Shown: in pieces, positions 54,208-62,968 of the stretch
Position numbering within the stretch: the stretch's first letter is position 1
Layout: every line of letters starts with the position of its first letter
Source: Zoogloea sp. LCSB751
GTDB lineage: Bacteria; Pseudomonadota; Gammaproteobacteria; Burkholderiales; Rhodocyclaceae
Length of the DNA: 64,000 bases
Direction of reading: 5' to 3'
Assembly (NCBI RefSeq): GCF_002028455.1
Contig: NZ_MWUM01000007.1
Coordinates: forward strand, 186,001 to 250,000
Translations under genes and position numbers: made by a program
Notes under the pieces: generated by a model
The model's database searches: none
Seen by the model: only the letters and a program-made list of their open reading frames with translations
What the model was told of the DNA's origin: nothing

Positions 54208-55086
54208 ATGACGATCCAGCGCATCGAGGCCCGCTCCGCTGATCTGGGCGAGGGACTGACGATCCGGCGCGCCGTGCCGACCCGTGAGCGGCGCATGGTG
54301 GGCGCCTGGTGTTTCCTCGACCACATCGGGCCGCGGGACTTCGAGACCGGCCACGGCATGCACGTTGGCGCCCATCCGCACATCGGCCTGCAGACCTTCA
54401 CGTGGATGATCGAGGGCGAGGTGCTGCACCGGGACAGTCTCGGCCACGAGCAGGTGATCCGCCCCGGCCAGGTCAATCTGATGACCGCCGGGCGCGGCAT
54501 CGTGCATACCGAGGATTCCCTGCCCGGCGAGACGCGTCTGCACGCCGCGCAGTTGTGGATTGCACTGCCGTTTGAAGAACGGGAGCGTGAGCCGGCCTTC
54601 GAGCACTATCCCGACCTGCCGCGCTGGGATGCCGACGGTTGCACGTTCACGCTGCTGGCTGGGTGCCATGGCGGTCACGTGGCGCCGGCGCGCCTGTATT
54701 CGCCGCTGGTCGGGCTGGATGTGAGCAGCGCGGCGGGCGGCCGTGTCGGCCTGGCGCTGGAACCCGGCTTTGAATACGCAGTGCTGCCGCTTGAGGGCCA
54801 TATCGACATCGATGGCAAGCGTTTCGGGATCGGCGAATTGGCCTATCTCGGTGACGGGCAGGCGCGTTTCGATGCGCAGCTGTCGGCGGGCGGGCGCATC
54901 CTGCTGCTCGGCGGTGCGCCCTTCGGCGAGCCGGTGCTGATGTGGTGGAACTTCGTCGGTTTCAGCAAGGAGGAGATTGCCGCTGCCCAGCACGAGTGGG
55001 AGGCCGGCGATGCTCGCTTCGGACCGGTGGCAGGGCCCGGCGAGCGGCGCCTGGTTGCGCCGCCGCTGCCCTGGCCGGGTTACTGA
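54208..55086 (+). CDS. Pirin family protein
   Basis: GGAGGG stands before ATG 54208, and the product has 292 residues. The N-terminal cupin carries the metal set His/His in GAHPHIGLQTFTW near 51-63, and His and Glu in GRGIVHTEDS near 96-105. Those residues bind iron or other metals in pirins with quercetinase activity. A C-terminal cupin-like domain ends with GEPVLMWWNFVGFSKEEI near 242-259. Its last seven bases overlap the end of the convergent DedA-rhodanese gene. Confidence 0.93.
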   Translation: MTIQRIEARSADLGEGLTIRRAVPTRERRMVGAWCFLDHIGPRDFETGHGMHVGAHPHIGLQTFTWMIEGEVLHRDSLGHEQVIRPGQVNLMTAGRGIVHTEDSLPGETRLHAAQLWIALPFEEREREPAFEHYPDLPRWDADGCTFTLLAGCHGGHVAPARLYSPLVGLDVSSAAGGRVGLALEPGFEYAVLPLEGHIDIDGKRFGIGELAYLGDGQARFDAQLSAGGRILLLGGAPFGEPVLMWWNFVGFSKEEIAAAQHEWEAGDARFGPVAGPGERRLVAPPLPWPGY

Positions 55087-56021
55087 GGGTCCGCTGGCTC
55101 CGCCTGGCCGGTGGCGGCCAGCCAGGCTTCGTAGCCGCCCTGTAGCGGCCGCACCGACAGGTAGCCGTCTTTCAGCAGGCGGCGCGCCGCCTGGATCGCG
55201 CCGGCATCCTCGGGGCAGGCGCAGAGTGTGACGATGGGGCGATTCTTCGGCCAGTCGCCGACCGCCTCGTGCAGGCGGTCGTGTTCCGCGAGGCGCGTGC
55301 CGGGGATCGGGCCGGTGGCGGCGATCATCGTCGCGCCGCGCAGGTCGAGCACCAGCGGCCGGTCGGCGGATTCCAACGCCGCCAGCAGTTCGGTCGGCGT
55401 GATGTGGGCGATCGCGCATTGCTGGCGGAAACGGTATTTCTGCCACAGCTTCCAGCCCAGCCAGGCGCCGGCCAGCAGGCCGGCTACCACCAGCGCGCGG
55501 CCCATGTGTTCGTCCAGCGCGACGATGGCGGCCTGCACCGCCTCCTTCAGCACCCAGCCTGCCCCCAGTGCCGCGCCGGCCCACAGCGCGGCGCCGGCCG
55601 CCGCGGCGAGCAGGAAGCCGCCGAGGCTCATGCGCAGCGCGCCGGCGATCGGCGGCGCCACCGTCGAGAAACCGGGGATGAACTTGGCCACCACCAGCGA
55701 CGACAGGCCCCAGCGGATGAAGCGGGCTTCGGTCTGGCTGACGCAGGACGCCGGGTTGATCGACAATTTGCACAGCCCGGCCAGCACCCGGTAGCCGAAC
55801 AGCTTGCCGGCGCCGTACCAGGCCCAGTCGGCCACGACCGAGGCCAGCACCGCCACCGCCAGCAGCTTGCCGAGCCCGTCGGGCCCGGCGGCGAGGCTGC
55901 CGGCCAGCAGCAGGGTCGGCACCGCCGGCACCGGGACGCCCATCTGCTGCAGCAGCACATTGACGAACACCACGCTGAGGGCGTCCTGGCGGAGGGTGTG
56001 GCTGAGCTGGGCGAGTTCCAT
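55080..56021 (-). CDS. DedA membrane protein fused to a rhodanese domain
   Basis: ATG 56019-56021 gives 313 residues starting MELAQLSHTLRQDAL. Residues 10-200 form a DedA/VTT membrane domain, with VVAKFIPGFSTVAPPIAGALRM near 113-134 as the family hallmark. Residues 210-300 are a rhodanese domain with a Cys in TLCACPEDAGA near 266-276, where the catalytic Cys lies. DedA proteins act in membrane homeostasis or lipid flipping, and rhodaneses move sulfur. The fusion is unusual and suggests a link between membrane quality and sulfur or redox chemistry. Confidence 0.9.
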   Translation of the reverse strand: MELAQLSHTLRQDALSVVFVNVLLQQMGVPVPAVPTLLLAGSLAAGPDGLGKLLAVAVLASVVADWAWYGAGKLFGYRVLAGLCKLSINPASCVSQTEARFIRWGLSSLVVAKFIPGFSTVAPPIAGALRMSLGGFLLAAAAGAALWAGAALGAGWVLKEAVQAAIVALDEHMGRALVVAGLLAGAWLGWKLWQKYRFRQQCAIAHITPTELLAALESADRPLVLDLRGATMIAATGPIPGTRLAEHDRLHEAVGDWPKNRPIVTLCACPEDAGAIQAARRLLKDGYLSVRPLQGGYEAWLAATGQAEPADPQ

Positions 56022-56178
56022 CGGTGGCGCGGATCGGTGGGCGGATGGCCGATTATCGGCCGCGGCGGGATTTTTTGCCGTGTCCGTGACGATCTGCGTC
56101 ACGCCGAGATGCCGCTGGAGATCCGTATAATTCCCCTGTCTTTCGGCCCTTAGCCGAGTTTTTGCCCGACGGATTGCC

Positions 56179-56979
56179 ATGACAGCCAGGACCACGCTCT
56201 ACGACCTGCTCGGGCTGGCGCCCACCGCCAGCGAAGCCGACATTCAGGCGGCGCACTTGCGCCTGACCCGCCACTATCAGTCGGGCAATCACGGCCTGCC
56301 GCCGGCCGACGTGGACAACAAGCTCAAGGCGATCCGCGAAGCGGTGTGGATTCTGGCCGATCCGGGGCGGCGGGCGGCTTACGACGCGGGGCTGGCCCGC
56401 TCCCGGCCGGCTGTGGCGGAGGCGGTCGTCGAGCCGCTGCTGGTCAGGGATCCGCTGCCGCTGCAGGTGGAGATCAAGGCCGCCAAGCGCTCGCCGCTGC
56501 GCATCATGCTGGGTGTGATCGGTACGCTGATGATCATCGGCATGTTGATCCAGATCTTCTTCTCGGTCTTTGCCTTCCGCCGGGTGGCCAGCGGTGACGG
56601 GGCTGCGGAGGCGCAGCAGAAGGTCATCGCAGCGGAGCGGCGCCAGATGTATGGCGATATGTCGGAGCAGGAAATCGCCGAGCAGGAGGCCGCCGAGCGC
56701 CGCCAGCGCGCGGAGTCGGTCCGCCGCCAGGAGGAACAGCGCGCGGAATACGCCCGCAAGGAGGAGGAGCGCCAGCGCGAGCACGCCCTGCAGGAGCGCA
56801 GCTATTACGCCGACCGGGTGTCGGCTGAGCTGCAGCAGGCCGAGGAGGCCGCCCGCCGCAAGGCCGAGTACGAGCAGCGCCAGAAGGAAGAGCAGCAGCG
56901 GCGTGCCGAGGCGGAAGAGCAAAACCGTTTGCAGGAACGGCTGGCACGGGAACGGGCACGCCTGCACCTGAACAACTGA
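56179..56979 (+). CDS. Membrane-bound J-domain-like protein lacking HPD
   Basis: The 266-residue protein begins TTLYDLLGLAPTASEADIQA, like a J domain. The loop that should carry HPD reads HYQSGNHGLP, so the DnaK-stimulating motif is missing. A membrane helix lies at about 108-134 (IMLGVIGTLMIIGMLIQIFF). Residues 145-266 are a continuous Glu/Arg/Gln-rich coiled coil. The J domain would face the cytoplasm. It may scaffold a membrane complex rather than recruit DnaK. It is divergent from the DedA-rhodanese gene. Confidence 0.85.
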   Translation: MTARTTLYDLLGLAPTASEADIQAAHLRLTRHYQSGNHGLPPADVDNKLKAIREAVWILADPGRRAAYDAGLARSRPAVAEAVVEPLLVRDPLPLQVEIKAAKRSPLRIMLGVIGTLMIIGMLIQIFFSVFAFRRVASGDGAAEAQQKVIAAERRQMYGDMSEQEIAEQEAAERRQRAESVRRQEEQRAEYARKEEERQREHALQERSYYADRVSAELQQAEEAARRKAEYEQRQKEEQQRRAEAEEQNRLQERLARERARLHLNN

Positions 56980-57037
56980 GTACGGGGCATTGGCCTGCTT
57001 GGCGAGCAGCAGGCGGGGCTTTCCGGGATAATCCGGC

Positions 57038-58504
<1,467 letters not shown>

Positions 58505-58554
58505 ACTCGGGGCCATGCCGTGGGGCGGCTCGCATGGAGCCGCTGCCCTAAGCT

Positions 58555-58580
58555 GTGGGGGCGAATTCATTCGCCACCAC
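58555..58580. repeat. Short palindromic repeat, copy C
   Basis: A 26-base palindrome has 12-base arms around a TC centre (core GGGCGAATTCATTCGCC) and one G-A mismatch. It lies 50 bases after the dbpA stop and 41 before bluB. It could separate the two transcripts. Confidence 0.75.
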
Positions 58581-58621
58581 AAAAAGAGCCCCAACCCCTC
58601 ACCGATAAAACCGTACCCATC

Positions 58622-59287
58622 ATGGCCGATTCCCATCGTTTCCCGGATGCCGAGGTCGCGGCGATCTACCGCGTGATCGCCGAGCGGCGCGACATGCGTC
58701 ACTTCCGCCCCGACCCGGTCGATCCCGAGATCCTGGCGCGGCTGCTGTGGGCGGCCCATCACGCCCCCAGCGTCGGCTACATGCAGCCCTGGCGCTTCAT
58801 CCGCATCACCGACCGGGGCCTGCGCGAGCGCATGCACGTGCTGGTCGAGAAGGAGCGCCGCAACACCGCCCGCGCTCTTGGCGAGCGGGAAGAGGATTTC
58901 ATGCGCCTCAAGGTGGAGGGCCTGCTCGAGGCCGGTGAGGTGATCGTCGTGGCGCTGGCCGACGGCCGCGAGAAGCACGTCTTCGGCCGCCGTACGCTGC
59001 CCGAGATGGACCTCGCCTCGGTGGCCTGTGCGATCCAGAACATGTGGCTGGCGGCCCGCGCCGAAGGCATCGGCCTCGGCTGGGTGTCGATCTTCGACCC
59101 GGTGGACCTGGCCACGCTGCTCGACATGCCGGCCGGCGCGCGCCCGGTCGCGATCCTGTGCATCGGCCATGTGGACGAGTTCTATCCCAGGCCGATGCTG
59201 GAGATTCATCAGTGGGCCGAACGCATGCCGCTGGAAACGGTGGTCTTCGAGAACGGCTGGGAAAGCACTCCGGCCGACGCCTCCTGA
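58622..59287 (+). CDS. bluB: 5,6-dimethylbenzimidazole synthase (BluB)
   Basis: ATG 58622 gives 221 residues. The nitroreductase-like flavin fold shows AERRDMRHFRPDPVDPEIL near 21-39 and HHAPSVGYMQPWRFI near 46-60. GLGWVSIFDPVDL near 156-168 is BluB-specific. The enzyme cleaves reduced FMN with oxygen to make dimethylbenzimidazole, the lower base of B12, so it needs aerobic conditions. It supplies CobT encoded at 13.7 kb. It is outside the cob locus and no B12 riboswitch is near it. Confidence 0.93.
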   Translation: MADSHRFPDAEVAAIYRVIAERRDMRHFRPDPVDPEILARLLWAAHHAPSVGYMQPWRFIRITDRGLRERMHVLVEKERRNTARALGEREEDFMRLKVEGLLEAGEVIVVALADGREKHVFGRRTLPEMDLASVACAIQNMWLAARAEGIGLGWVSIFDPVDLATLLDMPAGARPVAILCIGHVDEFYPRPMLEIHQWAERMPLETVVFENGWESTPADAS

Positions 59288-59298
59288 CGGGTAGCCCC

Positions 59299-59365
59299 GT
59301 TGGGGCGAATTCATTCGCCCGCGAACTTCGATCGAGCCGTCATGGGCGAATGAATTCGCCCCAAC
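59299..59365. repeat. REPIN-like inverted pair of palindromic repeats (copies D and E)
   Basis: A 22-base unit at 59299-59320 and its exact reverse complement at 59344-59365 flank a 23-base spacer. Each unit contains the near-palindromic core GGGCGAAT-N2-ATTCGCCC. The layout is that of a REPIN, in which two REP sequences in opposite orientation move together with a RAYT transposase acting in trans. No RAYT gene is in the window. It fills the gap between bluB and rdgC. Confidence 0.8.
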
Positions 59366-59443
59366 GTTCGGTACGGGGTCGGGCCTTCCGCCGCCATGGC
59401 GGCTACAATGCCGCCTCTTCTCCATCAGCACGGATGTATCCCC

Positions 59444-60352
59444 ATGTGGTTCCGCAATCTCCAGATCTACCGTCTTCCTGAAAACTGGGGCCTGACTGCC
59501 GAAGCCCTCGCCGAGAAGCTCGCCGCGCGGCCCTTCCAGCCCTGTGGCAGCCAGGACATGGCGACCCGCGGCTGGAGTTCGCCGACCAAGGACGACCGCT
59601 TCGTGCTGGCGGTCGGCGGCCATTTCCTGATTTCTCTCGCCGTCGAGCAGAAGCTGCTGCCTTCGTCGGTGGTTAACGAGGTAGCGGCCGACAAGGCCGA
59701 GATGATCGAGGCCCAGCAGGGCTACAAGCCCGGTCGCAAGCAGATGAAGGAAATCAAGGAGGCGGTGCTGCAGGAACTGCTGCCGCGCGCCTTCACGCGC
59801 CGCCGCAAGGTGTTCAGCTGGATCGACCCGGTGGGCGGCTGGCTGGTCATCGACGCCGCCAGCCAGGCCCGCGCCGAGGAAGTCCTCGAGGCCCTGCGCG
59901 ACACGCTGGACGAGCTGCCGGTGAAGATGGTCAAGACCCAGCTGTCGCCGGTGTCGGTGATGACCGACTGGCTGGCCGCCAATGAGGCGTCGGGTGCTTT
60001 CAGCATCGACCTGGACTGCGAACTGCGTGCGGTGACCGACGAGAAGGCCGCGGTGCGCTATGTGCGCCACGCGCTGGACGGCAAGGACGTGCAGGACCAC
60101 CTGGCCGCTGGCAAGCTGCCGACGCGGCTGGCGCTGACCTTCGACGACCGCATCTCCTTCATGCTCACCGAGAAGATGGAGATCAAGCGCCTGGCCTTCC
60201 TCGACATCATCAAGGAAGAGGCCGAGCGCCAGGCCGACGCCACCGACATGCAGATCGAAGCCGACTTCGCGTTGATGAGCGGCGAGCTGTCGCGCCTGAT
60301 CCCGGCTGTGCTGGAAGCCCTCGGCGGTGAAGTGAAGGATGCGGTGATCTGA
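59444..60352 (+). CDS. rdgC: Recombination-associated protein RdgC
   Basis: ATG 59444 gives 302 residues starting MWFRNLQIYRLPENW, the conserved RdgC N-terminus. Family blocks include DKAEMIEAQQGYKPGRKQMK near 83-102, GWLVIDAASQARAEEVLEAL near 129-148 and AADFALMSGELSRLI toward the end. RdgC binds double-stranded DNA as a ring-shaped dimer and limits RecA-mediated recombination. It converges with the GlcG/HbpS-type gene across a GC-rich hairpin. Confidence 0.96.
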   Translation: MWFRNLQIYRLPENWGLTAEALAEKLAARPFQPCGSQDMATRGWSSPTKDDRFVLAVGGHFLISLAVEQKLLPSSVVNEVAADKAEMIEAQQGYKPGRKQMKEIKEAVLQELLPRAFTRRRKVFSWIDPVGGWLVIDAASQARAEEVLEALRDTLDELPVKMVKTQLSPVSVMTDWLAANEASGAFSIDLDCELRAVTDEKAAVRYVRHALDGKDVQDHLAAGKLPTRLALTFDDRISFMLTEKMEIKRLAFLDIIKEEAERQADATDMQIEADFALMSGELSRLIPAVLEALGGEVKDAVI

Positions 60353-60359
60353 GCACCGC

Positions 60360-60385
60360 AGGGGAGGCCGGCCCCGGCTTCCCCT
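60360..60385. terminator. GC-rich hairpin between convergent genes
   Basis: AGGGGAGGCCGG pairs with CCGGCTTCCCCT (one G-T wobble) around a CC centre at 60360-60385. It starts eight bases after the rdgC stop and 25 before the end of the opposing gene. There is no T-run, so termination efficiency is uncertain. Confidence 0.5.
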
Positions 60386-60409
60386 TCAGACGGCCCGGCC
60401 AGGCAGGCG

Positions 60410-60910
60410 TCAGCGGGCGGCCAAACCGCCGGCGATGCGGTCGATGCCGGCCTGGGCGCAGGCGGCATCCTTGTCACCACCCGGCGCGCCGGAAATGCCG
60501 ATGGCGCCGACCAGGTCCTGGCCGGCCAGGATCGGCAGAGCGCCTTCCAGCGTGGTGACGTTTTCCAGCTGCAGGATGCCGGCGGCGTTCGGCGTACCGG
60601 CGATGCGCTTGCCGAATTCCCCCGACGTGGTCTTGAAGGTCAGGCTGGTGTAGGCCTTGCGCAGGCTGTTCTCGATGGTGTGCGGCCCGGCGCCATCGTC
60701 GTGCAGGACGACCTTGGTACGGCCGAGGCGGTCGAGCACCGTGACGGTGACGGCATAACCGCCCTTCCGGCAGGTCTCCAGTGCTACCGAGGCGGCTTCG
60801 TGGGCCGCTGCATAGGACAGGTTGCGCACATTGACGACGGCCTGGGCCTGGGCCAGCAGCGGCGTGGCCAGGCCGAGGGCGGCCACGGAAATCAGGGTCT
60901 TCAGTTTCAT
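60410..60910 (-). CDS. GlcG/HbpS-family exported protein
   Basis: ATG 60908-60910 gives 166 residues with a signal peptide MKLKTLISVAALGLATPLLA and an AQA cleavage site. An upstream ATG at 60925 adds five residues. The domain (DUF336/HbpS-like) shows ALETCRKGGYAVTVTVLDRL near 42-61, SLRKAYTSLTFKTTSGEF near 82-99, and GAIGISGAPGGDKDAACAQA near 135-154. Relatives bind heme or glycolate-pathway compounds. The ligand here is unknown. It is exported and monocistronic. Confidence 0.88.
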   Translation of the reverse strand: MKLKTLISVAALGLATPLLAQAQAVVNVRNLSYAAAHEAASVALETCRKGGYAVTVTVLDRLGRTKVVLHDDGAGPHTIENSLRKAYTSLTFKTTSGEFGKRIAGTPNAAGILQLENVTTLEGALPILAGQDLVGAIGISGAPGGDKDAACAQAGIDRIAGGLAAR

Positions 60911-61264
60911 CGGATCGTTTTTCATTCGTTGATGGGGCGCGTGTTGCGCTGCGGCAGGCCCGCAAGAAGCGTTCCCCGTCGCGGCCGTCGCCGCGCGTCG
61001 CGTGGCGCAACTCGGCGTTTGCACGCGCCGCTGCGGATCGGGTGCGGTCCGTCGCCGCCGGTGGGAACCTTCGGGCCGCCCCGCTTCTGCTGTCACCGCC
61101 ACAGCCGGCTGCTGCCGGGCCAGCAGCGCTGCTTCGTGCCGCACACGGCATGGCATGTGCGCAAAGCTATCCACGATTTGTTCGTTCCCAGCCTTCCGTT
61201 TCGCCGCTAACTTGCCCGGCGTCAGGCGCTGAGCTCAGCGCCGCCCCTGTGGAGACGTAGCGCG
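60911..61264. other. Intergenic region with an 18-bp palindrome
   Basis: No gene is recognised in these 354 bases; open frames here have random-like composition. The region must hold divergent promoters for the GlcG/HbpS-type gene and the arylsulfatase gene. GGCGCTGAGCTCAGCGCC at 61225-61242 is a perfect 18-base palindrome, ending 22 bases before the sulfatase ATG and about seven before its GGAGA ribosome site. It could be an operator or an RNA hairpin in the leader. Confidence 0.5.
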
Positions 61265-62950
61265 ATGGCTGTAAAGATCGATTTTCCCCGGATGACGGCG
61301 CTGGCCCTGCTGTGCTGCGGCCTCGGTTCTGTACTGGCGGCCGGGCCGGCGGAGACGGGCGGTGCGGCGCGCCGGCCGAACATCCTGCTGATCCTGGCCG
61401 ACGACCTGGGCTATTCGGATATTCGCCCCTACGGTGGCGAGATCGACACCCCCAACCTGGACGAGCTGGCGCGCGACGGCGTGCGCCTCACCAATTTCCA
61501 CGTCGCGCCGACCTGCTCGCCGACCCGCGCGGCGCTGCTGTCCGGCACCGATCACCACCTCGCCGGACTGGGCACGATGGCCGAGCTGATCCAGCCCAAT
61601 CAGAAGGGCCAGCCGGGCTACGAGGGTTATCTGAACGACGATGCACTGTCCTTTCCGGCGCTGCTGCGCGACGCCGGCTACCACACCTACCTGGCCGGCA
61701 AGTGGCACCTGGGCCTGGACGGAAAGCACCGTCCGCAGGCGCGCGGTTTCGAGGAATCCTTTGCGCTGCTGCAGGGCGGTGGCAACCACTTCCCGACGCC
61801 GGCCGGCTGGAATGCCGGCACCTACGTGGAGCAGGACCGCGAGGTGAAGCTGCCGGCGGACTACTTCTCGTCCAACACCTTCACCGACAAGCTGATCGCC
61901 TTCATCGACAAGCACCGCGCCGACGGCCAGCCGTTCTTTGCCTACGCGGCCTACACCGCGCCCCACTGGCCGCTGCAGGCGCCGCCGGAGGCCATCGCCA
62001 AGTACAAGGGGCGCTACGACGGCGGCTACGCGGCGATCCGCGCCGAGCGCCTGGAGCGCCAGCGCCGCCTCGGCCTCGTCGAGGCCGGAAAGTCGGTACA
62101 TCAGCCGCTGCCGGCGACGGCCACTCTACCCGACTGGTCCAGCCTGAACCCCGAGCAGCGGGCCCTGGAGGCGCGCCGCATGGAGACTTACGCGGCACTG
62201 GTGGACAACCTGGATGCCAACATCGGGCGCCTGATCCAGTACCTGAAGGACACCGGTCAGTATGAGAACACGGCGGTTTTCTTCCTCTCCGACAACGGCG
62301 CGGAAGGCCACGTGGTGCCCGAGTTCACGCCGTCCGGGGCGAACAACCGGCTGGACAACATCGGCAAGGCGGATTCCTATGTGTATTACGGGGCCCGCTG
62401 GGCCGAGGTGGGGGCAACGCCGTTCCGTTACTCGAAGGGTTTCACCACCGAAGGCGGCGTGATCTCTCCGGCCATTGCCCGACTGCCCGGTGTGAGCGCT
62501 GCGGAAGGGGGCAACCGGAAGGCGCTGGCGACGGTCCGCGACCTGGCGCCGACCTTCCTGCAACTGGCCGGCGTGGCCGACCCCGGCAGCCGCTACAAGG
62601 GGCGCAGTGTGCACCCGATCACCGGGCGCTCGCTGCTGCCCTACCTGCAGGGCCAGGTCGCCAGCCCCCATCCGCAGGACTATGTGCTCGGCGAGGAATT
62701 GTTCGGTAACCGCTCGATCCGTCAGGGGGACTGGAAGATCGTGTGGTCGGAGAAACCGGTGGGCAGCGGCAAGTGGGAATTGTTCGATCTGGCCGCCGAT
62801 CCCGGCGAAACCACCGACCTGGCCGCCAGCCAGCCGGCCCGGCTGGCGGAGCTGGTGGCCCTGTGGGACGGCTATGTGAAGGACAACCGGCTGGTCTTGC
62901 CGGAAGGGCGCAACATTTACCTGCAGCGCCCTTTCAGCATTGGCAACTGA
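61265..62950 (+). CDS. Arylsulfatase
   Basis: The 561-residue precursor has a signal-like N-terminus (residues 9-26, RMTALALLCCGLGSVLAA). Metal-binding Asp46-Asp47 lie in ILADDLGYSD. The sulfatase signature Cys84-Ser-Pro-Thr-Arg, converted to formylglycine in active enzymes, lies in APTCSPTRAALLSG. GKWHLGL near 146 and SDNGAEGH near 342 (Asp343, Asn344) complete the active site. It hydrolyses sulfate esters in the periplasm. A formylglycine-generating enzyme is not seen nearby. The ribosome site is GGAGA, nine bases upstream. Confidence 0.94.
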   Translation: MAVKIDFPRMTALALLCCGLGSVLAAGPAETGGAARRPNILLILADDLGYSDIRPYGGEIDTPNLDELARDGVRLTNFHVAPTCSPTRAALLSGTDHHLAGLGTMAELIQPNQKGQPGYEGYLNDDALSFPALLRDAGYHTYLAGKWHLGLDGKHRPQARGFEESFALLQGGGNHFPTPAGWNAGTYVEQDREVKLPADYFSSNTFTDKLIAFIDKHRADGQPFFAYAAYTAPHWPLQAPPEAIAKYKGRYDGGYAAIRAERLERQRRLGLVEAGKSVHQPLPATATLPDWSSLNPEQRALEARRMETYAALVDNLDANIGRLIQYLKDTGQYENTAVFFLSDNGAEGHVVPEFTPSGANNRLDNIGKADSYVYYGARWAEVGATPFRYSKGFTTEGGVISPAIARLPGVSAAEGGNRKALATVRDLAPTFLQLAGVADPGSRYKGRSVHPITGRSLLPYLQGQVASPHPQDYVLGEELFGNRSIRQGDWKIVWSEKPVGSGKWELFDLAADPGETTDLAASQPARLAELVALWDGYVKDNRLVLPEGRNIYLQRPFSIGN

Positions 62951-62968
62951 GTTGGCCGCCGGGCGAGT

